DNA from: Lepiota brunneoincarnata
Lineage: Eukaryota; Basidiomycota; Agaricomycetes; Agaricales; Agaricaceae
Reading direction: 5' to 3'
NCBI GenBank assembly: GCA_023014365.1
Contig: JAEBUN010000043.1
Coordinates: 62,001 to 126,000 of the forward strand
DNA: 64,000 bases
Made by a program: the position numbers and the translations under genes
Notes under the pieces: generated by a model
Databases searched by the model: none
Told to the model about the DNA's origin: nothing
Seen by the model: only the letters and a program-made list of their open reading frames with translations
Shown here: piece by piece, positions 10,962 to 21,567 of the stretch
How the letters are laid out: each line of letters begins with the position of its first letter
How positions within the stretch are numbered: position 1 is the first letter of the stretch

Positions 10962-11680
10962 ATGACCTCTGATGCTGAGAAGTCAGCTGTAACCATGGAA
11001 GAAAGGAGACCTTCAGTCGAAATGACCGATGACAGGCTTACGGCCTCAACTACACGAAGCATCCATATGAATAATTCCAATGAATTTGTTATGACCCGTC
11101 GCGACGACACTCCTATGCGTGGCTCACGTCGGAGCGATTCACGAAATGGTCCCAGAAACCACACTACATTCACCGAATCCACATCTTGTCATAATTTGAC
11201 CGAGATGGACAGGATTCTTCTCCTGATATCCAGCTTCTTCGTACCCCTTCTCCATCCTGTTAGCAATACCCGGCATTACCGAACATATAGATTCGTTCGG
11301 ACGGGTCAACGGCATCGTATCGTCGAATTTGAAGCAAACAACATGCTACTGGAAGTCGTTATTGGCATCAGCATGGGTTGTGCAGTTCTAGCGAACTTGT
11401 GTCTTCTCATCCGGCTCGTTGGGAAAATGGTCGGAGCGACAACTATTCTATGTATTGTCGCGTTGACAATCTACGGTACGTCCCCACCCCATGAGCAGTT
11501 ACTCCGTGCTTCTTCTAAATTGCGAGTCAGACATCTTGAGCACCGCCGCCATCATCATGTTCATCATCAAGACCCAAACGGATCCTAGGCCAAGCCTTTT
11601 GGACAACAGTGTGCTCCACCATTGCCTCTCTGGTCATCAACGTCACTTTGATTATTTGTTAATGGGCTATCTTCCGGCAT
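10962..11680 (+). pseudogene. TOK-type potassium channel gene, N-terminal part only
   Basis: Outward-rectifying fungal K+ channels (TOK1) have eight helices and two pore loops. From an ATG at 10962, after a Ser/Thr/Arg-rich leader, the frame runs into LEVVIGISMGCAVLANLC and further hydrophobic segments. A GT-AG gap from about 11475 to 11529 joins it to DILSTAAIIMFIIKTQTD. The next conserved piece, QAFWTTVCSTIASLVIN, is in another frame, and the sequence then ends in stops near 11660-11680. Neither pore signature (TxGYGD-like) appears in the next 250 bp. I infer a 3'-truncated, frameshifted copy that cannot make a channel. Family assignment from pattern recall; moderately sure. Confidence 0.55.
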
Positions 11681-11926
11681 AATGGCTGACGCAGAATATT
11701 GAATGCTTAGGGGGGAAACATTGAGTTTCAAAAAAAAATGGGTGAGAGGGGGAAGAGCTGAAGTGCGAACAGAGCGCTATGCCAGGGCAACAGCGAGAGT
11801 CTAGAGAGGGGCTGCTTTTTGAGTGTCTCCGTTGTTTATAACTATTGCTATAGACAAATAGTGGCGATTGCCGAATAGTGAGTCACTGCTATCCCGAAAA
11901 TTCGATAACTGCTACATCCCTTTCCA

Positions 11927-13581
11927 ATGACCACTCCCGACGAAAAATACGAACTTATCACCAGAAGACTACAGGAGGTTCTTGGTGGTGATACCATCAA
12001 AGCTATTCTCACCGAAGGTCGTGCTCCAAAGGCTTATTGGGGTGTGTTTCGCCACTGGAGTGTGACTGAGCGACTATTGATCAATCGGCTGCAGGGACCG
12101 CACCCACCGGACGACGTGCGCTCTTCTTCATGCAAATCATGGCTGCCCTTGCACTCAGCAGCATAGTTTTACAGCGCACATCGGCTACTTTGTGGCTCTC
12201 ACCAAGATCGCTGACTTCCTTAGGGCAGGTGTGGAGGTACGGCCATCGTCGTCTCTCCTCCATTCATACCTTACTGATTGACCTCAGGTTACCATCCTTC
12301 TTGCTGGTATAATTCCCTCTCTTACTTCGAGAAGAAGTTCTCTTACACACGACGACAGATGTTCATGCGTTCCTTGACAACTTGAAAGCGCCCTTGGAGC
12401 TCGTCGCCCACCGCACAAAATACTACGAATTCCTTCTTACAACCGTGTTCACATCTCTCGGCATTCCTGTATCACGATTACGCTTCGTGGAAGGATCATC
12501 CTACCAGCTAACGAAGGAGTACAACCTCGACAACTACAAACTATGCGCGACGGTCACAGAGCACGATGCTAAGAAAGCTGGTGCAGAAGTTGTGAAGCAG
12601 GTCGAGAGCCCCTTGCTTAGTGGTCTGTTATACCCTGGGCTTCAGGCCCTAGACGAAGAGTATCTTGGCGTGGACTTCCAGTTTGGGGGTGTTGATCAGG
12701 TCAGTGACACCCATCCCATCGATCTCTCAAAAGTCTCAATCCTATCGTTCAAGCGCAAAATCTTCACTTTTGCTGAACTCTACCTACCAAGGCTCGGATA
12801 CAAGAAACGGGCACATCTCATGAATGCGATGGTTCCCGGTCTCGCCGGTGGAAAAATGTCCTCCTCCGACCCTAATTCCAAGATTGACTTCCTCGATACA
12901 CCCGAGATCGTACGCAGGAAACTCAAGGCCGCATTCTGCGAGGAAGGAAACATTGAGGAAAATGGTGTTCTCGCGTTCGTCCAAGCCGTACTCATTCCTA
13001 TCAGTCAACTCCGCATCGACCGACTGAAGGGTGATGCCATACTGGAAGCTGGTACAGGCGATCAGCGACCCTTCATCTCGGACAACGCGCCTGAAGGCAC
13101 CGTGTTCAGTGTGGAGCGCGATGAGAAGTTTGGCGGAAGCACCCATTACAAGTCGTTCGAGCAGATGCAGGAGGATTTTAAGGAGAAGAAACTCCACCCC
13201 AAGGACTTGAAGACTGCTGTTACCAACGGCATAATTAGGTTGTTGGAACCTGTTCGGAAGGCGTTCGAGGAGAACCAGGAGTGGCAGAGGGTCGAGAAAC
13301 TTGCATATCCGGATCCGAATGCGAAGCCAGAGAAGAAAAAGAAAAAAGTACACGAGCTGCTCATTGCTGTTTAACTTCTGTGACTAATATCTGCTGTCCC
13401 GCAGGAGAAGGTCTACCACCCACCACCGCCCGGCAAGGGCAAGAACGCACAAAAAACGCCCGCGAGTGATGGGGTCGCAGCTGCGGCTCCAATTAACCCA
13501 CAAATAGGCCACGAGGCGGCCTCCGCAGCCACACAGCACGCTGAACCAGCACCTGGACCCACAACGGCAGTGGTTTCATAA
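11927..13581 (+). CDS. TYS1: Tyrosyl-tRNA synthetase, cytosolic (seven exons)
   Basis: Charges tRNA-Tyr with tyrosine; class I synthetase. Exons: 11927-12041, 12095-12115, 12175-12236, 12288-12306, 12359-12699, 12754-13347, 13405-13581, all GT-AG and frame-consistent, giving 442 residues. Splicing assembles APTGRPHIGYF (the HIGH-type motif, split by a 21-nt exon), [36 protein letters not shown], and [15 protein letters not shown] (the KMSKS loop). A Lys-rich stretch near 13331-13347 leads into a Pro/Ala-rich tail ending PGPTTAVVS. The intron at 12700-12753 has no stop in frame and is a multiple of three, so unspliced mRNA would add 18 residues. A decayed copy of the last exon lies at 20740-20887. 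Confidence 0.93.
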
Positions 13582-15939
13582 CTTTAATAAAAACCTACAA
13601 AGAAACATATAGATTCATCATTGTAGTCCCGACATCTGTCATGTAACATGGTTGCGCAGTATAACGTGGTGTCTGACCTTGGAATACGGTCTATTTCATC
13701 CTTCGCTCGCCCACTATACAAAACCCTACGCAAGAACCTGATAGGGAGATTGGTGGGGGGTTCGAGATGCTTTTCCATATTGCATGAAGGATCCGGCCCC
13801 AGGCCTCAACACCGTAATGCCTTTGGCGCTTTAAGCTGTCGAGAGCACCCGGCATTCCCCCATTGATACAGGATCATAGCACGGGCGTATGCCCGCTGTA
13901 CTAGCGCCATTCACATCAGGAGGTCTATCTTATTTTGACTGCTATTGCATGTAGTACTGTGCTGTTCTATGCTTATCTATGTTGTTAGCCACCCCTTCTC
14001 TATGCTCGGGAGAAACTGATCAACTCCTAAATAGCTGCTTCAGTGTTCTTCTGCGATATTTTCATTTGAATCTTGAGTCGTTCCCCCCTGTCGATTGAAA
14101 ACTAGCGTGGAACGTCTCCGAGAGAATAGCGACTCCGTCAACTTGCAGTTCGCTTCACGTATGTTCAGAATTAACCGTGTCCCCTGATGGGATGGATTCA
14201 TCAATTACATTTACAATCCCCTTTCCAGAAAAAGAACGCTTACGCAAAAATAATACGCAACCGGGAGCAGCCTGAAAATCAAAATTGACTACGGGAAGGT
14301 CCATAGTGAAGATGAAATCTTACGGTGTCCAATCGAGGAGGAGGAAGATCGATGTCCCGTCACTGTGTTCGTACAACAGCACCACCATGAAAGTGAACAC
14401 GGTTACAACTAGATAGTGCTAGGTCAATGATACTGAACAAATTTATGGGCAATCTAACAAATTCTCTCACCAAGAATACTGAATATGGAGTATTTGACCA
14501 CTGTCAGAGTGCGCTCAACTTTGGTGCTGAGAGAATTTTCAGCTCACGGAAAGAACAATAGGGTTCCGTCGCGGTAAAAAATGTAGACGATTGGTGAAAA
14601 TCGTTTGAGATGCGTGATCCTGTCTCGGAACGAGTTGCCAACAAATTTAACTTGTTTCAGAGATTGATAGAGCTTGATGATTGTCAACAACAGCTCGATG
14701 GCTTGGACGTGTGAGATTAATCATAGGGGTAAGTTCCAGCCACGCACTTGTGCTACCCAGCCGACATGCCCTTTGCCTTATGAGTATTTTGACAATGAAC
14801 TATACGTGAAAATATACTAACAATATAACCAAATCGGCTGCATTGCTTATATGGGCTTGTGATGGTGAGAGGTCATCTACCCAGCAGCCATGTAATGGGT
14901 ATCTATCGGTCATTGTCCTAGTTAAGATCATGCGCAAAACGGCCATTGTTGTGCCAAGCTAGGCCGACCATTAGTAGAGTGGACGTAATTGATATAGCCG
15001 GACGTGTACATACAACCAGTTCAACTGCAGCGCAACAATCTTAAGTATTTCTTCATGCGATCCTGCTGGAGACATACCGAATATCAAGAAAGCAAGAATG
15101 ATTGTCACTGCCGTCGTTGAGTTGGAGAGTCATGCATATGCTGAGGCCACGCACCTATGAAATTGTAGTCCCAAAGGGCCCTTAATCTCAGGCAGAGTAT
15201 CACCTTCATTACTCCGGGCAGAAGCAATACTAATATTCTGGTGCACGATCTAATTGACCCGCTTCTACGTATGAAAAACATGCGCACTTACAGTTCTGAT
15301 AACAGGCTAGAAGCCCAAGCACCTGAAGCATCACAAAGTGAAACTGTTGAACTCCAAACTGGGCGAGTCAGAGCATCCTCTTACCACTACGGTCAAAAAC
15401 AAATTTTGTCAGAACAAGTTAGACTGCTTTTAACAAGGCCTGCTTACAGTTGCCGGAAGAAACGCTGTCGCAGTAACTAGAGGATCAATCAATCCTTGAG
15501 TTTCCCAGAAGCCACGATAAGTAAGGGGTCCCTACTGTGTAAAGCAGCTCTAGTCCTTGTAAGCCATGACCAATGTTGGAGGGGGTGAAGCGAGTTACGT
15601 ACATCAAATACAAAATGCACCATAGCCGAAGGGAGATATAGATTGTTTGAATCCAGGACCACGATCCTCTTCCCATAATATAAGCCCAGTATATGGGGTT
15701 GTTACATACGACATACCGATATATATGCTCAACCTATTTGTTGAGAGACGTCATTGACCAAGGTCCAGGATGCGCTTCCAAGTGCTCACCTCTCGCGGTA
15801 ATATATTCACAGTGTCATAAACGACTAGAGTGATCATAAAATCTAACAGCATTCTAGACGTTAACAGTCTTTCCCTCGTAGTCATCCAAAATACCTACAA
15901 AAGATATAGCATGAGGATCGGGTGATTTGAAGGTCGAAC
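13582..15939. other. Long stretch without a supported gene
   Basis: All frames are short; the longest are about 80 codons (15241-15480 plus). No conserved motif, tRNA-like fold or repeat was seen. Old decayed sequence or an unrecognised non-coding transcript are both possible. Confidence 0.4.
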
Positions 15940-16287
15940 GTGAAATCGTCAGCAGTTAATCCAAAGTCTGACATGTCAACTGCTACGAATGGGCAGATAT
16001 CTAGCCCCGAAACGAATTCCATTTACTTTTATCCCGGGTGGAAGTTCCAAGTAAGGGACACATCGCATCATCTGTCAATGATATACCGTGAAGACGCGAT
16101 GGGTCTAGTGCGACTATCATTCCCCAAACGACGGGAAAGGGATATAGGGGCCGAAGGAGCTATATTTAATTTGTTTGGAGCGCTCAGGAATGCTGCTTTC
16201 CGCGCCACAGTCCATGTGAATTCTGAGACGGCCACACTGCCAATGGCGCCCAAGAAACGAAAGGATTGGATGGTAGGCCCTGAGTGA
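15940..16287 (+). CDS. Hypothetical ORF, 115 codons
   Basis: An uninterrupted frame beginning MKSSAVNPKSDMS. It has no signal peptide or membrane segment, and ends in a basic patch (APKKRKDW) that resembles a nuclear-localisation motif. A GT (16273) to ttttcag (16307) gap near the end could be an intron leading into more sequence, but no continuation is convincing. Overlapping minus-strand frames of 60-74 codons reduce confidence. Unrecognised; may be chance. Confidence 0.2.
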   Translation: MKSSAVNPKSDMSTATNGQISSPETNSIYFYPGWKFQVRDTSHHLSMIYREDAMGLVRLSFPKRRERDIGAEGAIFNLFGALRNAAFRATVHVNSETATLPMAPKKRKDWMVGPE

Positions 16288-16299
16288 CTCATAACTCAT

Positions 16300-18225
16300 C
16301 TTTTCAGTATCATATCATCAAACCTTTCAAGGACCAATTACCGCATATCACCCCCTCTTGCAGTTATATTTTTCAACGCGGGTACTCTCAGTAATATTAG
16401 TAAAAGGAGAAATCTGGAATGGAGGTACGACGCCGGAAGAACACCCTTGGAACATACCAGGAAGTGTATAGGCAAATCTGGTCTCCGCTGTCGGTGAACA
16501 GCAAAGAATCCAAACCGGAGATAAACCCTGGTGCACAAATGATAGTTTCCCATGTCTATAATTAACACACCAATGAGGTTTGAAATGTGAGATTATGCTA
16601 CTGAAGTGGCAGGACCAGAACGGACGATTTGATGCTCAGTAACAATAACGGGCCCCCGGGAGACCCGAGCTTGCACCACTCATGATTTCCTTGGCAGAGG
16701 CACAAGATGTACCGATGATTTGCCCGGTCTACACGTCAGGAAAATACCCCTTGGCCCTCCCCATATCTCAAATCAGTGCGATCCATGTAGGACGTAGTGT
16801 GGCCCAGCCCTGCCATTTACCGGGCGGATTTGGACCTGGCTAGGTGCAGAAGATCACGTATGTCAGGATTTTTCCCGGGTTATGGGGGAGTCAACTACTC
16901 CCGTGCATGTGCTAGCGGACAGCGGCAGAATCAGAAGTGGAAATATGCAGTAATATGTGCGTCATTCCCACAGCGTGTTTAAGCAGGCTGAGGCCCAGTC
17001 CGGGCCCCTCGTGTCCAACCCTAAACCAGTCCACAGGTCAAGACGATTTAAAGCCGCGTGATCATAGTCCGCCCCACTATGAGCCGCCGTGCCGTTTTGC
17101 ATCTCCACCGCCACCGCTAATCGTCCAATGTATTTCCCTTGGCTAGTTAGTACAATATCGACGAGTCTTTCATCATTCCAATCATAGGTGAGCAATACGG
17201 GCTAGGCCTTGAAATTTGAAACTAGCAATTGGACGAGTGAAGGTGAGTCGGGTACCAGCGGGAGTCCTGTGAACACGACGGTGGTTGCTCACCGCCAGTG
17301 ATCAGTATCATAGCAACACATCTTCCTTCTCGTCAGGAACTGACCTTCCGCTTCCTTCTTGTTCCTGATCGTTCCTCACCCAGTCTTTTTTTTTTGATTC
17401 ACGTATTTGATTCTCAATTTATTATTATCTCTGAGCGGTTGATCCAGACTAATTTGTCCGCATTGTGTGGAAACCACCAATGCAGCCAATGGGGAAGGGG
17501 CAATTGTAGATAGCTACACAGGCTACACTGATAATGTCCTTGGTAAACCTTGTTTACAAGACGTCGGTCTTGGGCTCATGATATTTGCGCCATTCCATTG
17601 CGTGTGGCGGGTATGTCTCCAGCATTGTTTACCTTACCTGGAGCTATTCAGCGCCTTGGGGTTTTATGTGAGTAAGGCCTCGACACCAACGAGAGCCGAC
17701 AGCCCTGGTATTTATTTATCCTGATCACGTGGTAACATTTCTCTGCTGCGGAAGATTCCATGTCACCTCGATGTACTGGAAAGTCGGAGCGACACCTATA
17801 GTAGGGACAAGATATATATAAAATAGTCAGCCATGGAAGTTGTTGGTGGAAGGGGCAAGGTGTTGAGCTCGCAAGCTCATGGTCGAGTCGTTTTTTCATG
17901 ACATACCGCTTTAGGACAATCCCTTTATTCCCCTTTTAGACACCGGGCATGTTTCTCCCGTTTATGGACATTCGTAGGTAGTGTGTATACCTGCAGCTTG
18001 TCGTTAGACACCTCAGTACTCGCGTTACGAGCTACTGAGACTTAAACGTTCTACATAAGGTGAGATGAGTAAGGAGTCTGAGGAGGCCGCTTTGATGTCC
18101 TCGAGCTTTCCAAGCTCTGTTTCTGGAGCGTGTCCCCGATGGAATGGTTGCCGATATGAGAGATGTCGGGTGCGCGTTCCCGAAAAAGCACAAATCAGAC
18201 GGTGGACGCGGCGTGTTCAGCGGGG
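16300..18225. other. Long stretch without a supported gene
   Basis: Only short frames on both strands (up to 85 codons, 17467-17724 plus). A T-run lies at 17386-17395. Nothing recognised. Confidence 0.4.
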
Positions 18226-18692
18226 GGCTGTAAGCTGAGCCTCATGCTCGCCATTTCCCTTTTCCGACAGTAAGGGTACGCCTGCTTGCATCCACACGGG
18301 AACCCGGGGGCTGAATTGCCACACCCTAAGGTCTGGCAGGTCTAATAAGGCGAGCCGAAAGACGGTGTGGTTGTGCTGTAAGCAACTTTTCGTTATTAGC
18401 CTGTCTCGGAATTTATGAGAGGTGATTGAGTGATCGGACGTAGTGGATGTGTGCGCTCGGACGACATCGTTGACGTTTTTCCAACGACGAATATACATTA
18501 ATTTTGATTTTAGAATGTAATTTGCTCGGACGAAGAGCAAGCAATACATAAGGCGTCTTAGGGCATTACTAATTGACGGTATTGACACGTTCCTTCATTG
18601 GCTCAATTGGAGTTGAGTTCAATGTCGGTGTAACTGCATCGGGGTGGAGGAGCTCCGCAAGCCTTCTAGGACCCAACTTCCGCTCGTTCGCC

Positions 18693-18744
18693 TCCGCATT
18701 TTCACCTCCCGAGGGCGTATAAGAGGGAGGGCGTATAAGAGGGA
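18693..18744 (+). promoter_or_regulatory. Hydrophobin 1 promoter: shared box plus duplicated TATA unit
   Basis: tccgcattttcacctccc at 18693-18710 is the box found upstream of all four intact hydrophobins here. The 16 bp unit gggcgtataagaggga occurs twice in tandem (18713-18728, 18729-18744), so this promoter alone has two TATAAGA elements (18718 and 18734), 89 and 73 bp before the ATG. Confidence 0.7.
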
Positions 18745-18806
18745 GCATGTATCAACGATTCTTCCCTCAGCCGAGCACACCTACTCTCACTACACTCTCA
18801 ATCACA

Positions 18807-19319
18807 ATGTTCTCCAAGCTCGCTGTTTTCATTGCTGCCGCTGCTCTCGTCGTTGCCGTCCCCACTCCCGGTGACGAGCCTGCTGGTACCACCATCAACC
18901 AAACCACCAACAAGTGCAACGTTGGCAAACTCAGCTGCTGTATGTTGAAACTCTGTCTGCTTGGTTCACATGACTCATCACCTCTTAGGCCAATCCGTTC
19001 AAAGTACCAACAACAAGGCAGTCCAGAATGCCCTCGGCGCTCTGAACATTCCCATTGGCGCCGTCCAACTCCCCATCGGTCTCACATGCAACCCCATCAG
19101 CGTCATTGGCATTGGTGGTAATAACTGGTAAGCCGAACTTGAACCATTTCATCCCTTACCGTTTGTAACCTCACTTTTATAGCAATGCCACTCCTGTTTG
19201 CTGCAAGGAGAACCAATTCAGTGAGTTTTGTGTCTTGAACCATTGGCACCTGAATGCTCATAAATGATGTAGACGGCCTCGTTGCTGGCGGCTGTATCCC
19301 CGCCAACGTCAACCTCTAA
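18807..19319 (+). CDS. Class I hydrophobin 1 (118 aa, four exons)
   Basis: Small secreted protein that self-assembles into amphipathic films on hyphae and fruiting tissue. Exons 18807-18939, 18989-19127, 19183-19220, 19273-19319. A signal peptide (MFSKLAVFIAAAALVVAVP) precedes the mature part. The eight cysteines follow the class I order C-CC-C-C-CC-C: NKCNV, LSCCQ, GLTCNP, NWCNA, PVCCK, GGCIP. The tail is NVNL. Intron positions and phases are the same as in the copies at 40667, 42011 and 44222, so all four are paralogues. This copy is separated from the others by the copia element, the dynamin gene and the mitochondrial gene block. An N-glycosylation site (NQT) lies before the first cysteine. 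Confidence 0.95.
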
Positions 19320-20185
19320 GCTTCCCCAGCAAAAGAGAACAGCTCTGTGGTTGACGTAGTTGATCCGTGTATCGGCTTGATAATCTTGCTATGTCGTATA
19401 TGTAGAGATGTGACTTAATGTGCAACGCGTCCAGAGTGACTCTAGTAAGGGAGAAAGTCGGCAGAATCCCCTGGCGTGGCTTCATGATGAGGATGAGCAT
19501 ATCTTTGTTTTGGCCAAATCGGAGTCGAGGTACTTCGTTAGCTCCCACCCCTTAGCAGTCGGGACTGTTCTAGTCCTAACGTGCATATTAAGTATTAGAC
19601 TCACATGGCCGCCACCTAGGTGTGTGAAGTAAGGCAACTAGGCGTCCTAGGAGTCGTCGGTTCGGGAACCAGATTGCGATCTCGGAGTAGCATTGTCTAC
19701 ATAAGCATAAGCCACTTTGGTGGCCCCTCGTACCCCTTCAGGGAAGTACAGGAAAGGCCGGGAGAACCCAAGTCCAAGGACCCATGCAACAGCAAGCCCT
19801 TATGGAAGGTATGGGACTCTCGAGTCTCCAAGAACTTCCGACAGCGTTCTGGGAAGCTTCCATCATGCCGGAGAATCCATCATAGAGACATGGGCATCCT
19901 GACATTGGTGGCATGCACGGAAGGCTACCGCTGAAAGATGAGGACATTATGACAACCCTTCTCGTCGGCGATTTGAAAGTCGGCATCGACACAACTCCAT
20001 CAGCAAGAACTCTGCAACATCGGCGGATGTTTGATGCGATTATGAAGATAGAGTACTAAGGTATGGAGCATGGAGGAGTGGACAGTGTAGAGTGTGAGGA
20101 GCAGATTAAAAAAATGGAAAGCCTTAGTAGCGGGCGTGATGGGCGATATTATGAAGAGAATGGGTGAGTGTAAACTCGAGGAAAC

Positions 20186-20395
20186 CTAGTTATTTGTCCA
20201 AGTGGGCAACGAAGCCGACCCAGGGATACGCCACAGCATTCGTGAGCTCGGTGACCAATAGTCAACACCTAACAATATGTCGAAGCTAGGGTCACTGACG
20301 CAGTCTTCCAGCAGGCATCGGTCTCCTCTAGTGACGACACGGTTGACTCTGCCTTTGTCGTAAGGGCTAGAGACTGCGTTCAAACCCCAACTCTG
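20186..20395 (-). pseudogene. Tail fragment of a DUF6533-type gene
   Basis: Minus-strand reading VSSPYDKGRVNRV...TRGDRCLLEDC parallels ISTPYGKDRVKLAATGRDSKTTDAC, the C-terminus of the gene ending at 45653. Only this tail was carried along in the segmental duplication; upstream membrane helices are absent, so it is a fragment. Confidence 0.55.
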
Positions 20396-20739
20396 CCAGT
20401 GTACTGACTGTACACATTTGGATGTCAGTCCGATGATAGAAGTCGCAAACCAAACGAGGTAAGACCTATAGGAAACCGCGCCAAAACATAAAGAACGCTC
20501 ACATCATGGCATGAAGAAACCCCCTTCAGTCAAATAACACTCCTTGCATTTATCGTTTTGGTGGGATTGAGCTTGGGTTCCTCCAGCCTTCCCTATACTT
20601 CCAAAGAGCAAAAGTAGATCTCAATGGCATACGGGCCAGTATGAACTTTGGGGATTCTTGATGCTCACTGTGTCCTCAAGCCATCGACGATGTCCGTAGA
20701 TCAGTGTTTTGTCCGAACAAACAATCTTCCGGGACGTTG

Positions 20740-20887
20740 CGCAGCGAGTCAGCTGGGGCAGAATGAATTGAGGGTGCCGCAGCAGCTCATGTTACCTCAG
20801 AAGCCAGACATGAGGCTGTAGAGGCGAGCTCACAGCAAGCCAATCCAGCGCCCGGACCCACGACGGCAGTGATTGCGCGGCCTTAGC
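20740..20887 (+). pseudogene. Relic of the tyrosyl-tRNA synthetase last exon
   Basis: The plus frame reads GAAAAHVTSEARHEAVEAS and then [14 protein letters not shown] before a stop at 20885-20887, paralleling [19 protein letters not shown] and [12 protein letters not shown] of the intact gene at 13460-13581. Similarity continues a little into the 3' UTR (attcatcattgtag in both). The rest of the synthetase is absent. Confidence 0.7.
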
Positions 20888-21203
20888 ACGCGCCTGAAAA
20901 GGAACAGCAAAAAGAATTCATCATTGTAGGTTAGAGCTTCGAATTCGTTTAACAGCTTGCAATGCGGTAGCGCTGGATGCTTATGGCAGTGCCTGTCCCA
21001 GGAATGTGGACCATCTCACGTTCCGCCCACTGCACGACAACCCTCCAGCCTGAAAAAGAAACGGCTAGGTTGGGTTCCATGATCGCCCCAGGCAGTGGTT
21101 GCGACACGAGGCTTCCAATCGAATCATTGCAAGAAGGTTCCAGTATCAGGTCCGAGTGCCTCAACAGCTTTGAAGCCTCAAGGCTGTTGAGCGCCCAGTA
21201 TTC
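20888..21203. other. Flank interrupted by the copia insertion
   Basis: Before the insertion this DNA lay directly upstream of the TATA box at 26201. An 87-codon minus-strand frame (21209-20949) exists, but its first codon is created by the LTR edge; no family recognised. It is best regarded as the distal promoter of the dynamin gene. Confidence 0.45.
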
Positions 21204-21208
21204 TACCA

Positions 21209-21554
21209 TGTCGAAATACCGAGCCGTCCAGCTCGATGTCGCTTATTGTTTTCTTGGCTATTTCATATTGCCCTTAGTCACCGTAGGTACTTCATTATGG
21301 ACTTTTTATATTCCTGCTAGCAACGACGATCGAGTTACATTACTTAGCAAATAATTGTACACATTCTCGTCGTACTTAGGTAGTGGTCCGAGCACCTGTG
21401 GACCCCAGTTTTCCTATACTGGGTCCCAGGTGCGTTCATACCCTCGACGTATCTTTACGAGTGCTTACAAGTTTTCCTATACTGGGTCCCAGTGGTCCCA
21501 AACTTATACATATTGTGTCTCGAGTCATACGTCTGCGCGAATACCCAATCATCA
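21209..21554 (+). repeat. 5' LTR of the copia element
   Basis: 346 bp, TG...CA. Contains an internal direct repeat: ttttcctatactgggtccca occurs near 21410 and 21473. A tttttata segment near 21302 may serve as the promoter TATA. Confidence 0.95.
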
Positions 21555-21567
21555 GGTTATGGGCCCC
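21555..21567 (+). promoter_or_regulatory. Primer-binding site, half-tRNA-iMet type
   Basis: ggttatgggcccc directly abuts the LTR. It is close to the complement of the anticodon arm of initiator tRNA-Met (complement gggttatgagccc), as in Drosophila copia, which primes from an internally cleaved tRNA-iMet rather than from its 3' end. The probable gag start codon (21559) lies inside this site. Confidence 0.6.

Larger units (their letters stand above)
18230..20400. repeat. Segmental duplication, copy 1 (partner 43640-45750)
   Basis: About 2.1 kb that is collinear with 43640-45750: shared upstream blocks (for example gtgatcggacgtagtg near 18431 and 43836), the hydrophobin gene with its introns, the 3' flank (tgctatgtcgtatatgtag near 19387 and 44815), a block near 19830-19990 matching 45200-45370, and the tail of a minus-strand DUF6533 gene. 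Same orientation in both places. Divergence by eye is substantial in non-coding parts, so the duplication is not recent. Copy 2 is next to the full DUF6533 gene and may be ancestral. Confidence 0.75.

Noticed and set aside
12784..13353. 189-codon minus-strand ORF inside the synthetase gene
   Set aside because: Antisense shadow of the conserved synthetase exon, which explains its openness.
20949..21209. 87-codon minus-strand ORF ending at the copia LTR
   Set aside because: Its start codon is formed by the first LTR bases, so it did not exist before the insertion; no family recognised.
21355..21558. Upstream extension of the copia polyprotein starting in the LTR
   Set aside because: It is LTR sequence, and the same frame reappears from 25992 in the 3' LTR; the natural start is inside or just after the primer site.
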